From DATKHF01 sp035510355 (GTDB lineage: Bacteria > Patescibacteriota > Saccharimonadia > Saccharimonadales > UBA4665): a stretch of 64,000 bases of DNA. Shown here piece by piece: positions 44,956 to 53,685 of the stretch (its first letter is position 1; each line of letters begins with the position of its first letter). The translations under genes were made by a program, and so were the position numbers. Below the pieces are notes generated by a model. It saw only the letters and a list, made by a program, of their open reading frames with translations, was not told the origin of the DNA and searched no databases. The DNA lies in NCBI GenBank assembly GCA_035510355.1, contig DATKHF010000001.1:1-64000 (forward strand), given 5' to 3'.

Positions 44956-46225
44956 AGGACACGAGTTTAGCTAAGGTCTTCTCAGTCAATAGACGACTCA
45001 TAATGTCACGACGGTTTTCGGGCTTACTGAGCTCTCCCTGCATCTTTACGTCTTGGTACTGGCCTTTAAGAATTTGGAGGCGGATTTCAAGCTCTTCGGG
45101 AGTAACGATAATACCTTCCTTGTCCGCAATTTCACTGAGCACCAAACCACCCTTAACACGCTGCTCAGCTTGTCCACGATTACGCTCACGATGCTGTTCC
45201 TCGGTAATGCCTTCCACTTTGAGATGCTCTTGCCAAGTCTGGCCACGGTAAGTGAGATTTTGTCGCTCTTCTTGCTCCATCGATTCAAGCTGCTCATCAA
45301 CCAAAACTTTCGGGATACTAACAGTAGCTTTCAAGGTGATCATGTTCACGAGCTCGTTTTCAAACGCTGATTCAGATTCTCGCTCTCGTTCGGCTGTCAA
45401 TTGTTTTTTTATATCAGCCTTAAGCTCAGTTAAGGTTTTGAATGGCCCGACCTTAGCGGCGAATGCATCATCAACTTTGGGTTCAGTTGCCTCATTAACT
45501 TGTTTAGCGGTGACCGTAAAGCTAACTTTGCGGTTTTGAAGTGAGGTTACGTTGTAATCATTTGGAAACGTAATGGTAAAGGTTTTTTTATCGCCGGTTT
45601 TTAAGCCAACTACTTCTGGTTCAAACCCTGGGATAAATGTATTGCTACCAAGCAATAACGGGTAATCTTTGCCATCTGCCCCAGCAATAGGCTCTTTGGT
45701 TTTATTATCAACCCCAATAAAGTCTATCGTGACTTCATCGCCATCTTTAGCCACACGTTTGACTTCTTTTTTCTCCGCTTCTCGAACTTTTAGACGGTCG
45801 ATAACTTCGTTTATGTCTTTGGCGGTGATGGTTACTGACTTCTTATCAAGCTTGATATGTTTGTAGTCAGGAAGCGTAACTTCGCCAACCGTACCCATTT
45901 CGGCCGTAAACTCAAGGGTCGTAAATGGTACAAACTTGCTAATTTCAACTTGAGGTTGTTCAACTGGTCGGATTTTTGTCTGGTTTGCTGCCTCAACATA
46001 CAACATATTAATTGCTTCATCGAGAAATTCAGACTGTAAGCGTGAGGGCTCAAGACTTTTCTCAACCAAACCTGCTGGCGCCTTACCGGCACGAAAACCT
46101 TGGAGCTTTACATCTTTAGATAATTTACCAACTACTTGTTGCTTTATTCGATCCAGCTCAGCTGAACTGGCAGTGATTGAAAGCTTCACTCTGGTATCGG
46201 CTAGATTTTTTTTCGTAACTTGCAT
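44942..46225 (-). CDS. tig: trigger factor
   Basis: 427 residues from the ATG at 46225 (MQVTKKNLADTRVKL). Ribosome-associated chaperone and prolyl isomerase. N-terminal ribosome-binding domain with FRAGKAPAGLVEKSL (the GFRxGKxP signature is present), central FKBP domain (about 150-240, KDGDEVTIDFIGVDN) and a helical C-terminal domain. The upstream in-frame ATG at 46231 is possible. TACAGT eight bases before the ATG may be a -10 box. Confidence 0.95.
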   Translation of the reverse strand: MQVTKKNLADTRVKLSITASSAELDRIKQQVVGKLSKDVKLQGFRAGKAPAGLVEKSLEPSRLQSEFLDEAINMLYVEAANQTKIRPVEQPQVEISKFVPFTTLEFTAEMGTVGEVTLPDYKHIKLDKKSVTITAKDINEVIDRLKVREAEKKEVKRVAKDGDEVTIDFIGVDNKTKEPIAGADGKDYPLLLGSNTFIPGFEPEVVGLKTGDKKTFTITFPNDYNVTSLQNRKVSFTVTAKQVNEATEPKVDDAFAAKVGPFKTLTELKADIKKQLTAERERESESAFENELVNMITLKATVSIPKVLVDEQLESMEQEERQNLTYRGQTWQEHLKVEGITEEQHRERNRGQAEQRVKGGLVLSEIADKEGIIVTPEELEIRLQILKGQYQDVKMQGELSKPENRRDIMSRLLTEKTLAKLVSYVGA

Positions 46226-46265
46226 GAGCACCCACTGTAACAGATTAGATATCTAAGCGCAAACC

Positions 46266-46724
46266 CTAAACTTTGAGAACCTTAACAAGAATTGTAATAG
46301 CCGCGATAGCCCACAGGCCTTCCACGATTAGACCAGACGGATGCTCAAACCATTGAATTTTCCTATGGAAACGAGCGAGCCAATATTTAGACTGCTTGAC
46401 GGTATTGCCAGATTGCGCAGCAAAAAACTTTTTAGCCCACATCAAATCAGGCGAAGTGGCCACGAACGCACAAATCGAACCAAGCAGCCAATGGCTTGGT
46501 TGCTGAGTCGCTAAAGCTATGACTAATAGGATGCATAGTAGCGCATCAGCAGTAAGCCAGTTGCGAAAGAACTTAGAGCCCGGGTCAGAAATTTGGCCAC
46601 CACCTAAGTGTGGTATTCCGTCAAGTACGAAATGCGAAGCAAATGCTAACGGTATAGCAAGTAAGGGATTACCAATAGATAGCCCAATAACAGCGCCCGT
46701 CAGGGCATGATTAGTAGCCGTCAT
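46266..46724 (-). CDS. YdjM-like/DUF457-type membrane protein
   Basis: 152 residues with three or four hydrophobic segments. The N-terminal TNHALTGAVIGLSI and ASHFVLDGIPHLG carry the conserved histidines and Asp of the YdjM/DUF457 membrane-bound metal-dependent hydrolase group; catalytic activity of that group is not well established. Four-base overlap with hisS upstream. Confidence 0.72.
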   Translation of the reverse strand: MTATNHALTGAVIGLSIGNPLLAIPLAFASHFVLDGIPHLGGGQISDPGSKFFRNWLTADALLCILLVIALATQQPSHWLLGSICAFVATSPDLMWAKKFFAAQSGNTVKQSKYWLARFHRKIQWFEHPSGLIVEGLWAIAAITILVKVLKV

Positions 46725-48013
46725 TGCTGGCGAGAATCTTTTAAAATAGTTGCAATACTTTTCAGGTCGGTCTTTTCTTCTTTACCGGTTTCTAAGTTTT
46801 TAAGCGTGAACTGCTCATCGGCTAGCTCCTTAGCACCAATAAATATCACGTAGTTAATACCTTTTTTTACAGCCGTCTTGATCTGCTTATCAATACTCCG
46901 ACCGCTCAAATCGACAGCAACATTCAGGGACATTTTCCGGAGATCAGATGCAGCTTTTTGAACACCTGGAGACAGCCCATCAACTAGAGCTATATATGCG
47001 TCTGTTTCTGATCGGGATGCTGGCAATAAGCTATGAACATCCAAAAAATCCTGCAAGGTGACATCACCCATGCCAAAACCAACGCTAGCAACTGACTCAG
47101 CCCCAAATAGCCCAACAAGTCCATCATACCGGCCGCCACCGAACATCGATCGATTGTTCTCCGGATTAGTGTCAAATACTTCAAATACGATGTCAGTGTA
47201 ATAATCAAAACCACGCATTAAGCTTAAATCGTCGACGATATTCGTAACTCCTCCGACAGCTAACAATTTTTTTAACTCCATTAATTCCTGCACCGAGGCG
47301 TGCTTGCCGTACTTTTCAGGCAGATCGTCAAAAGATTGCACTGACAGTAATTCATGAAGTTCTTTGGCCTTCTCGGAGTCTACTAACTTGCTGAGCGCTG
47401 CAAAAAACTCATCATGTGGCATTTTAGCCTTATGATCTATCAAACGTATAACAGGCAATACCTTATCAACGTCTTCGCTTACATAATCATGCAGTATTGC
47501 GTTAATAAGTTTGCGGCTATTAAGCCGAATTGCATACATGTCAGGAGTTGCGCCATAGGCCTTCATAATGGCGTCAGCTACGAAGATAATTTCCATTTCG
47601 GCCGTAAGTGCTTCAACGCCAAAAATATCGACGTTAAGCTGCCAGTGCTCCCGCAGACGACCGCGCTGAGGTCGTTCATAGCGCCAGAGGTTAGGAATGC
47701 TGTACCATCGTAGTGGATATGCCAACTCTTGGCGCTTGGCGGCAACCATACGACTGACCGTAGGTGTCATCTCGGGACGAATTGTAACTTTACGCCCTCC
47801 ACGATCCTCAAAACTGTACGTTTGTTCAGTAACTATCTCTTCGCTACTTTTGCTTAAATATAGTTCTAATGGCTCAATGATTGGTGCATCGTATTCTTCA
47901 TAGCCATACCGCTCAACTACTGACCGCATCGTATTAAACATGTATTTTTGCGCGCGTTTGTCAGCAGGGTAAAAGTCTCGCGCGCCTTTATATGGTTGAG
48001 TCGGTAAAGCCAT
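46721..48013 (-). CDS. hisS: histidyl-tRNA synthetase
   Basis: 430 residues, standard. Class II synthetase. Motif 2 region TIRPEMTPTVSRMVAAKRQE, RYERPQRGRLREHWQLNVDI, the His-specific MRGFDYYTDIVFEV, motif 3 with MFGGGRYDGL and GFGMG, and a C-terminal anticodon-binding domain. Its stop lies inside the start of the DUF457-like gene. Confidence 0.95.
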   Translation of the reverse strand: MALPTQPYKGARDFYPADKRAQKYMFNTMRSVVERYGYEEYDAPIIEPLELYLSKSSEEIVTEQTYSFEDRGGRKVTIRPEMTPTVSRMVAAKRQELAYPLRWYSIPNLWRYERPQRGRLREHWQLNVDIFGVEALTAEMEIIFVADAIMKAYGATPDMYAIRLNSRKLINAILHDYVSEDVDKVLPVIRLIDHKAKMPHDEFFAALSKLVDSEKAKELHELLSVQSFDDLPEKYGKHASVQELMELKKLLAVGGVTNIVDDLSLMRGFDYYTDIVFEVFDTNPENNRSMFGGGRYDGLVGLFGAESVASVGFGMGDVTLQDFLDVHSLLPASRSETDAYIALVDGLSPGVQKAASDLRKMSLNVAVDLSGRSIDKQIKTAVKKGINYVIFIGAKELADEQFTLKNLETGKEEKTDLKSIATILKDSRQQ

Positions 48014-48091
48014 AGAATGTTCCCATCATACAATATTTTGCTAATCGGATTGGTGGTTAATGTAATGTGTGCCGTTTTGGAGTACTAATTA

Positions 48092-48168
48092 TGGTGGGTG
48101 ATGAGGGATTCGAACCCCCGACCCCCTGAGTGTAAATCAGGTGCTCTAGCCAGCTGAGCTAATCACCC
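48092..48168 (-). tRNA. tRNA-Val (anticodon TAC)
   Basis: Minus strand. Acceptor GGGTGAT pairs with ATCACCC, CCA encoded, anticodon stem-loop CCTGA-TTTACAC-TCAGG, giving TAC (codon GTA). 77 nt. Confidence 0.96.
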
Positions 48169-48264
48169 ATAAATATCGCTACCGTCCTATAAGCCTCGTA
48201 GATTATATCATGATACGTCATTGATTTTCTGAAGCACGACCCGTATCCTATGAGGGAGTTAGAT

Positions 48265-48348
48265 GCGCGAGTGGTGGAACGGTAGACACACTTGTCTGAG
48301 GGGCAAGCGCCGCAAGGCTTGGAGGTTCAAATCCTCTCTCGCGCACCA
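48265..48348 (+). tRNA. tRNA-Leu (anticodon GAG)
   Basis: Acceptor GCGCGAG pairs with CTCGCGC, CCA encoded, anticodon stem-loop CTTGT-CTGAGGG-GCAAG, giving GAG (codon CTC); long variable arm. 84 nt. Its 3' end lies two bases from the stop codon of the convergent oxidase gene. Confidence 0.95.
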
Positions 48349-48350
48349 AA

Positions 48351-49985
48351 TTACCCACGCGGCATGTGATCATACCAAGAACCAAGAGAATAATCTCGTC
48401 TGAGAAGTGGCTTGAGGTCATCTAATGTAGCATTTACTTTGACGCCAGGGTTAAGTGTTCCGTAGGGGTCGAATATCTGCTTAAGCTTCTGGAAGAGGCC
48501 ATATGCAGTCTCACCATACAGTTTATGTAGGTACGGTGTGCGTAGACGACCATCACCATGTCCACCGCTTGTGCTGCCACCTAAATCATTAATGAGTTCA
48601 CTATATTCATCAAGTAGACGGAAAAGTAATTGACGGTCACCAACTTGGTTGAGGTCAAGGTAAGGCATAATGTGCAGGTTTGCATCGCCAGCGTGACCCC
48701 AAATTGCTGATTTGATATGGTTCCGCTCTAACATTTGATACGTACCATCAAGATATTCGGCTAATTTTTCAGGCGGCACAATTCCGTCTTCGATAAACGG
48801 TAGTGCATGCTTCTTGCCTTTGTTGTGAGCTAGAACGGTTGCAACGCTATGTCGTAATTTCTGTAACTGTCGCTGCTCTTCCTCTTCTGTAGCAAGTCGT
48901 TGAGATATTGCATGTTTCTCAAATATCTTTTCGGCTTTTTTGGCAGCATGTTTCTGGGTTCGCTCATTGGCGTCGTCAAATTCTACAATAATAATAACCT
49001 TTGGAAATGGTTTGACTATGATCTCTTTTAATTGACTAGGGTTTATCTCGTTCACTAGATCTAGCAGACCTTCATCGAGCATTTCAATCGATGACGGCAA
49101 ATCTGAAAGTCTCCGTAGCGCACTAACGGCTTGAGCAGCTAAATTGACGTCATCAAACATTCCTACAAGTAAAGTAGTTGTTGGAGTATGCGGCAACGTA
49201 TCGAGCGTGATTTCAGTAATTATACCGAGGGTACCCTCAGAGCCAACGAATAGTGGCGAGAGATCAAAACCGTTCTTAGTTTTAATATCGAGTAAATCAT
49301 AACCGGCTGTATTTTTCGTAACACCCCGGCGCATTCCTTCAATTGTCTCACGGTTTTCTTCAAGTAAGGCATCCATCGCACGATAAATTTCTCCTTCAAA
49401 TGTGGCTAAACCGAGCTTTTTATTCAGTTCGCGCTTGCCAAGTGGCTGGGTATCAATCACTTCACCATTAGCCAAGACAACCCGCAAACTCTGGACAAAT
49501 GTACGTGTATCGCCATACTTAAAGGACTTATCACCACTTGAGTTCTTAGCTACAGCCCCGCCAACAGTGGAATACTCTAGCGTACTCGGTGCGGCCGGCA
49601 AGAACAAACCGTGCGTGATCAACGTTTGCTGCAATTTACCATAGTTAATGCCAGGCTCAACAACAACCTGGCCACTTTTACTATCAATCTCAATAATGCG
49701 GTTCATATGAGCCGGAAAGGCCATGATAACTCCAGAGCCTAGTGCTGCACCAGTTTGATCGGTTCCACTACCTCGTGCGGTAATCGGGATAATACGGCCG
49801 CGTTCGGCCAATTGCCAAGTAAAACGGGCTGTCTTACGTACATCGCCTTCGCTCCGTGGATAGACAACCGTCGTAGGTAATAAAGTAAAGATGCTGGCGT
49901 CGGTAGAGAAGTATTCACGAGCATCACTGGAGTCCATTACTTCGCCAGTTAAATGCTCTTGTAAATACTGTGTGACCTTACTCAT
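48351..49985 (-). CDS. FAD-linked oxidase (GlcD/D-lactate dehydrogenase-like)
   Basis: 544 residues from the ATG at 49985; the longer frame from 50009 would place the GGAGG ribosome binding site inside the gene. PCMH-type FAD-binding domain at about residues 30-210, with ITARGSGTDQTGAALGSGVI, VVVEPGINYGKL and STVGGAVAKNSSGDKSFKYG. The C-terminal substrate domain ends near GSTSGGHGDGRLRTPYL and FDPYGTLNPGVK. Family members oxidise D-lactate, glycolate or other 2-hydroxyacids. No iron-sulphur motif is visible, so the electron acceptor is unclear. Confidence 0.88.
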   Translation of the reverse strand: MSKVTQYLQEHLTGEVMDSSDAREYFSTDASIFTLLPTTVVYPRSEGDVRKTARFTWQLAERGRIIPITARGSGTDQTGAALGSGVIMAFPAHMNRIIEIDSKSGQVVVEPGINYGKLQQTLITHGLFLPAAPSTLEYSTVGGAVAKNSSGDKSFKYGDTRTFVQSLRVVLANGEVIDTQPLGKRELNKKLGLATFEGEIYRAMDALLEENRETIEGMRRGVTKNTAGYDLLDIKTKNGFDLSPLFVGSEGTLGIITEITLDTLPHTPTTTLLVGMFDDVNLAAQAVSALRRLSDLPSSIEMLDEGLLDLVNEINPSQLKEIIVKPFPKVIIIVEFDDANERTQKHAAKKAEKIFEKHAISQRLATEEEEQRQLQKLRHSVATVLAHNKGKKHALPFIEDGIVPPEKLAEYLDGTYQMLERNHIKSAIWGHAGDANLHIMPYLDLNQVGDRQLLFRLLDEYSELINDLGGSTSGGHGDGRLRTPYLHKLYGETAYGLFQKLKQIFDPYGTLNPGVKVNATLDDLKPLLRRDYSLGSWYDHMPRG

Positions 49986-50134
49986 AGATCCGTATGTAAC
50001 CCTCCACATTTTGATTGTTGGTTTCCTACAAGCTATAATAGCATAAACTTTACGGCTGGTAATTCATTAGCAGGATACTTACTTTTCCATAGAAGTTGGC
50101 TGATGTATAAATGCCTTAAACTGTAAGGGCGAAA

Positions 50135-50569
50135 CTATCCATCAATAAAGGCTGCAACTTCGGACCCACCAGGCTGGGCCGAGATAGGCAGTTCTGCTCC
50201 AGCCCTATCGGCCACAGCTGATGCTGCAGCGTCACTAAACATAACACCATCTTGCTCCGCGTTTGATATACCATATGCAAACCTCGCAGTAAGTAACCCA
50301 GCCAGTACTAGTCGCTTACCGGTGGCTTCTGGCAAGATAGGCCTACCACCCCGACGCGTGACTGCTAGTCCAGCAGCAACCACGGCCGTGGCTGCAAAGC
50401 TAAAATTTCCTATACGTCGATAGAGATCGGCTCTATTCACATGTCTTGCACGAACTGATTCTATCGTGTCCATAACACCGAGTTCAGCCGGAAGCATTCT
50501 CGTCGGTTTAGAACCTACATCATCTTCAGGTGCTTGCGGGTCTCGTTCGGTCATGTCACTAGTATCCAT
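50135..50569 (-). CDS. 144-aa protein with a weak membrane segment, unknown function
   Basis: 144 residues. Charged N-terminal ~60 residues (TERDPQAPEDDVGSKPTRML) followed by a hydrophobic stretch FAATAVVAAGLAV and an alanine-rich part. No recognised domain. Located between the oxidase and the VapBC-like module. Confidence 0.5.
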   Translation of the reverse strand: MDTSDMTERDPQAPEDDVGSKPTRMLPAELGVMDTIESVRARHVNRADLYRRIGNFSFAATAVVAAGLAVTRRGGRPILPEATGKRLVLAGLLTARFAYGISNAEQDGVMFSDAAASAVADRAGAELPISAQPGGSEVAAFIDG

Positions 50570-50689
50570 TACTTACACATATTCTCAAAGCATGAGCGTG
50601 TAAGCGTCGATTGATAAAAATGGTGGACTTGAAGCACTTTCTTTCGAACACCTTTTAGGCTGGTTAGACTGTTTATTGAAATTTTTATA

Positions 50690-50695
50690 TATAAT
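50690..50695 (+). promoter_or_regulatory. -10 box (TATAAT) of a candidate small RNA
   Basis: Perfect TATAAT in an A/T-rich stretch. The -35 hexamer at the right distance (GACTGT) is poor. The predicted start is the first base of the hairpin at 50702. Confidence 0.45.
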
Positions 50696-50701
50696 ATAAG
50701 T

Positions 50702-50758
50702 GGCAGATTACGTGGATGAGCCAAGTTGCTCATCGAGTCCAAAGTTTCTGCCTTTTTT
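50702..50758 (+). ncRNA. candidate 57-nt structured small RNA with terminator
   Basis: GGCAGA (50702-50707) pairs with TCTGCC (50747-50752), which is followed by six T. Inside, GATGAGC (50715-50721) pairs with GCTCATC (50728-50734) around a CAAGTT loop. TATAAT ends six bases upstream. It lies just before the VapBC-like operon. It might be a free small RNA or just a transcription terminator; no known RNA family is recognised. Confidence 0.5.
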
Positions 50759-50770
50759 ATACTATGACAC

Positions 50771-50800
50771 TTGACTAGTTACACTATTGTAGTGTACACT
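50771..50800 (+). promoter_or_regulatory. promoter of the VapBC-like operon
   Basis: TTGACT (50771-50776), 18-bp spacer, TACACT (50795-50800). Start point expected about 50807, two or three bases before the ATG at 50810. Confidence 0.65.
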
Positions 50801-50801
50801 A
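50781..50801 (+). promoter_or_regulatory. operator-like triple half-site within the VapBC promoter
   Basis: ACACTA-TTG-TAGTGT-ACACTA: half-sites at 50781-50786, 50790-50795 (inverted) and 50796-50801. It fills the spacer and -10 box and makes two overlapping palindromes, a likely binding site for the RHH antitoxin or toxin-antitoxin complex. Confidence 0.7.
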
Positions 50802-50809
50802 TGAACATT

Positions 50810-51031
50810 ATGAAGAATATAACACTATCTGCCCCTGAAGAACTAATTGAAAAAGCTCGGAAAGAGGCGTATGCAAATGGTACTACTCTGAACCAGGAAT
50901 TTCGTGAGTGGTTAGAGTCAAGAAACATGAGCGGCGAAGAACATGTGGCTCAATATAGACAACTATTAAAAAAACTATCACATGTCAATGCAGGACGTAA
51001 GTTTACTCGTGATGAAATGAACGAACGATAA
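50810..51031 (+). CDS. ribbon-helix-helix antitoxin (VapB-like)
   Basis: 73 residues from the ATG at 50810 (MKNITLSAPEELIEKARKEA). Other in-frame starts (50771, 50801) lie inside or directly at the promoter. The strand NITLSAPEELIEK, then KARKEAYANGTTLNQEFREWLE, is a CopG/RHH fold. The C-terminal ~30 residues would bind the toxin. Followed after four bases by the PIN toxin. The promoter carries the palindromic half-sites expected for autoregulation. Confidence 0.82.
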   Translation: MKNITLSAPEELIEKARKEAYANGTTLNQEFREWLESRNMSGEEHVAQYRQLLKKLSHVNAGRKFTRDEMNER

Positions 51032-51035
51032 AGTT

Positions 51036-51464
51036 ATGACAAAACAGGATAAGGTTTTCTTTGATACTAACGTACTTGTTTATCAGTTTGATAAAACAGC
51101 ACCAAGAAAGCAGCAACAAGCTATAGAACTGATCGAAAAATATATAGCAAACAAGCAGGCTGTCATAAGCTCACAAGTATTACAAGAGTTTATGAATGTC
51201 TCATTAAAGAAATTCGATACTAAATTATCGATAGATCAGTTAGAACTAGTCATGGATGATCTACTAATACCGATGTGTCATCACTTTCCGGTTTTCGATT
51301 ATTACAAGCGTGCACTTAGATTTTATTCATCAAATAGCATAAGTTTTTATGATGCTTTGATCATACAAGCTGCTTTAGATTTAAATTGTAGAGTTCTTTA
51401 TAGTGAAGATTTTCAGGATGGTCAGAAATTCGATGGACTGACTATAAAGAATCCTTTCTCGTGA
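51036..51464 (+). CDS. PIN-domain ribonuclease toxin (VapC-like)
   Basis: 142 residues, standard for VapC. Acidic metal-binding residues of the PIN site are visible: Asp10 in FFDTNVLVY, Glu51 in VLQEFMN, Asp106 in SFYDALIIQAA and Asp125 in LYSEDFQDG. VapC toxins cleave tRNA or rRNA. It forms a type II module with the upstream antitoxin. The gene ends just before the convergent tRNA-Leu(TAG). Confidence 0.9.
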   Translation: MTKQDKVFFDTNVLVYQFDKTAPRKQQQAIELIEKYIANKQAVISSQVLQEFMNVSLKKFDTKLSIDQLELVMDDLLIPMCHHFPVFDYYKRALRFYSSNSISFYDALIIQAALDLNCRVLYSEDFQDGQKFDGLTIKNPFS

Positions 51465-51480
51465 TAATTAAAGTCCGTTC

Positions 51481-51565
51481 TGGTGGGGATGAAAGGACTT
51501 GAACCTTCACGCCTTGCGGCACATGCTCCTAAGGCATGCGTGTCTACCAATTCCACCACATCCCC
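51481..51565 (-). tRNA. tRNA-Leu (anticodon TAG)
   Basis: Minus strand. Acceptor GGGGATG pairs with CATCCCC, CCA encoded, anticodon stem-loop CATGC-CTTAGGA-GCATG, giving TAG (codon CTA); class II variable arm. 85 nt. It lies just after the VapC-like gene. Confidence 0.95.
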
Positions 51566-51662
51566 ATCTTCTCGTTCATTATATGATACCGCACTGCTAG
51601 TTGACAAATTGGTAACACTGCGTGATAGTTTAGTCTATAACAACGTATTAAAGGAAAAACCT

Positions 51663-52301
51663 ATGAGCACAACAGAAAAAGCATCTACTCCAGCAACATT
51701 TCCTGGAGCGTTTTCGCTACTTATGCCAAGCTGGGAAGGTGTAAAGCTTAATATTATTACATTTATTGAACTAGCCTTTATACCGGTTCTATTTAGTTTA
51801 CTGGGATCAATAGTCAATCATGGTTCCTCAACAACTACCGGCACGATACTGCAGATCACGGCTGATATAGTGTCAGCTATTTTTGCACCTGCACTTATCG
51901 TTACCCAGCTAAAGAGTGCCCGGCGACAGACAATAGATTTTTCGGAAGCTCTTAAAACTGGTCTGCGGTTTTTGTGGCGGCTTATCGGCTTAACTATCTG
52001 TTTAGCCGTGATCATTGGAATTGGGTTTGTATTGTTTATTGTGCCCGGCTTTTTTATGTTGCGCCGCTATTTCCTGGCACCGTATTACTTAGTTGACCGC
52101 GATATGAAAGTTTTTGATGCTATGAAGACCTGTGCAGCTGATTCTAAGCGATTTAGCTCGGCGGTATGGGGTCTTATTGGCGTTGAAATCTTGTTTGTTC
52201 TCTTGTCGTTCGTGTTTATTGGTATTATTTTTATCTTTATGTACTACTGCGCTTCAGCTATTCGTTATAACGAAATCAAATCAGCCGCTAAGCGCACCTA
52301 G
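51663..52301 (+). CDS. integral membrane protein, unknown function
   Basis: 212 residues from the ATG at 51663 with AAAGGA upstream; the frame remains open further 5' only because it runs through the antisense of tRNA-Leu. Five or so hydrophobic segments with the pattern of DUF975/glycerophosphodiester-phosphodiesterase-like membrane domains (VLFIVPGFFMLRRYFLAPYY, then DMKVFDAMKTCAADSKRF, is characteristic of that group). Function unknown. Confidence 0.7.
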   Translation: MSTTEKASTPATFPGAFSLLMPSWEGVKLNIITFIELAFIPVLFSLLGSIVNHGSSTTTGTILQITADIVSAIFAPALIVTQLKSARRQTIDFSEALKTGLRFLWRLIGLTICLAVIIGIGFVLFIVPGFFMLRRYFLAPYYLVDRDMKVFDAMKTCAADSKRFSSAVWGLIGVEILFVLLSFVFIGIIFIFMYYCASAIRYNEIKSAAKRT

Positions 52302-52306
52302 ACTAT

Positions 52307-52834
52307 CTAGCGCTTATAGAAAATTAGCTGAGCATCTCCATACCGACGTTGAGCGACTTCGTAAAAATTCTCAAATGCTGGGACTGCCTGAGCGCCTGGC
52401 CAATCAAGCACCAACAGTCCATCTGGCCCCACATGACGAGCCAGTTTCTCTACAAGCTGAAATTGAAGGTCATCATACGGTGGCGCAGCAATAACAATAT
52501 CGAACGTTTGATCGGGGTTATTGTCCGACCATCCACTAGCATTGGCGCGCGTTATTTTTATCTGATGATTAAGGCCTAAGCTGCTGGCGTTTTTCTTTAT
52601 GGTGTCATGAGCCTTCTTGTCGATATCAATAGCAATTGCACTCTGTGCACCGCGGCTGAGAGCCTCAAAGCTCAACGCTCCACTCCCCGCAAATGCATCG
52701 AGTACCGTTAAGCCATTAATATCACCAAGACTATTAAATAAGCCGCCACGAACTCGGTCACTCATAGGGTGAGTTCGATGTCCATGCGGTGAATCGAACG
52801 AACGACCGCCAAGCCGCCCAGCGATAATTCTCAT
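52307..52834 (-). CDS. rsmD: 16S rRNA (guanine966-N2)-methyltransferase
   Basis: 175 residues. MRIIAGRLGGRSFDSPHGHR with THPMSDRVRGGLFNSLGD is the RsmD N-terminus; VLDAFAGSGALSFEALSRGA is the SAM-binding motif and IVIAAPPYDD corresponds to the DPPY catalytic motif, here with Ala in place of the first Asp. Four-base overlap with the following gene. Confidence 0.9.
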   Translation of the reverse strand: MRIIAGRLGGRSFDSPHGHRTHPMSDRVRGGLFNSLGDINGLTVLDAFAGSGALSFEALSRGAQSAIAIDIDKKAHDTIKKNASSLGLNHQIKITRANASGWSDNNPDQTFDIVIAAPPYDDLQFQLVEKLARHVGPDGLLVLDWPGAQAVPAFENFYEVAQRRYGDAQLIFYKR

Positions 52835-53634
52835 GATTTATCAGCTACCGGCGGCACAGTGAGTAGCCCAGCTTCTACGAAGGCAGCATACCAACTAAGC
52901 GTTACGATTCGGACCATCCGGGGTGCCAGCTTTAAGCGTACGTCGCGAGCCAAGAAGGGGGTCCAGCCTTTTTTATAAAATCGCTCATACATTTTTAACT
53001 GCTCAATGTCATGCACATAGTGACGAAATATTTCAACAGAAGAGTTCTCAGCGAGTTGCTGCAAGTCGGCAGCTGTTGGTCGGGCTGTCGCCAGCGCTAG
53101 CGGCAAAATAACCATCCCAGCTCCAGCTTCAAAGGAAGTATGGGTTGTCAGCAGACCTTTTGGCCCGATGAGACGGAAACTGCGCCGAACAGTATCTGTC
53201 GCATTGTCACCTTTGACAAGAAAATGACTGCCAACCGTCTCACGATCACTCTTTTCTTGCCGGTATAATGTTCTGAGTTCTGATTCATAGGGAAAATGAT
53301 GAGCCGGTGTCAAACCATCAACCAGCGCGTGAGCCAACCACGACGCCTCGAACGCTGACCGCGTTGGATCACCAGCCTTCAGTTCGCGGACAAGCCCCTG
53401 ATAATGATGGCGTAAGGTATCAAGAAACTCCTTGTTATTACCCGATGGATTATAAAAATGCCAGGGCGGCTCGCTAGCCCCCTTCTTCAACCTTGTAGCA
53501 TCAGGTCCATTATTGCCTTCAAAGTGAAGGATATCTGACAAGATTAGATGTGGCTGAGGGTACAGTAGTTCACTCAGGTGTTTATAGGCGACCGTGTCGA
53601 TCTTTTGGTGTGTCTTTATAAAAAACGACCACAT
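52831..53634 (-). CDS. zinc-dependent phospholipase C/S1-P1 nuclease-like protein
   Basis: 267 residues, no signal peptide. Helical with histidine-rich motifs LIHF-like LILSDILHFEGN, WLAHALVDGLTPAHHFPY near residue 100 and FRHYVHDIEQL near residue 205; clustered His/Asp residues resemble zinc-dependent phospholipase C and S1/P1 folds. Catalytic activity is uncertain. It overlaps rsmD by four bases. Confidence 0.5.
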   Translation of the reverse strand: MWSFFIKTHQKIDTVAYKHLSELLYPQPHLILSDILHFEGNNGPDATRLKKGASEPPWHFYNPSGNNKEFLDTLRHHYQGLVRELKAGDPTRSAFEASWLAHALVDGLTPAHHFPYESELRTLYRQEKSDRETVGSHFLVKGDNATDTVRRSFRLIGPKGLLTTHTSFEAGAGMVILPLALATARPTAADLQQLAENSSVEIFRHYVHDIEQLKMYERFYKKGWTPFLARDVRLKLAPRMVRIVTLSWYAAFVEAGLLTVPPVADKS

Positions 53635-53685
53635 ATTTTATTCTTGATTCCTAGGCGCTCTGCCCAAGTTTTATGCGTTTCCTGT

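Noticed and set aside
51422..51607. 61-codon minus-strand frame and the 5' part of the membrane-protein frame at 51483-51662
   Set aside because: Both run through tRNA-Leu(TAG); AAAGGA before the ATG at 51663 sets the true start of the membrane protein.
52510..52530. Loss of RsmD activity because DPPY is replaced by APPY
   Set aside because: The first residue of the motif varies among N2-guanine methyltransferases and the rest of the enzyme is intact, so inactivity cannot be claimed.
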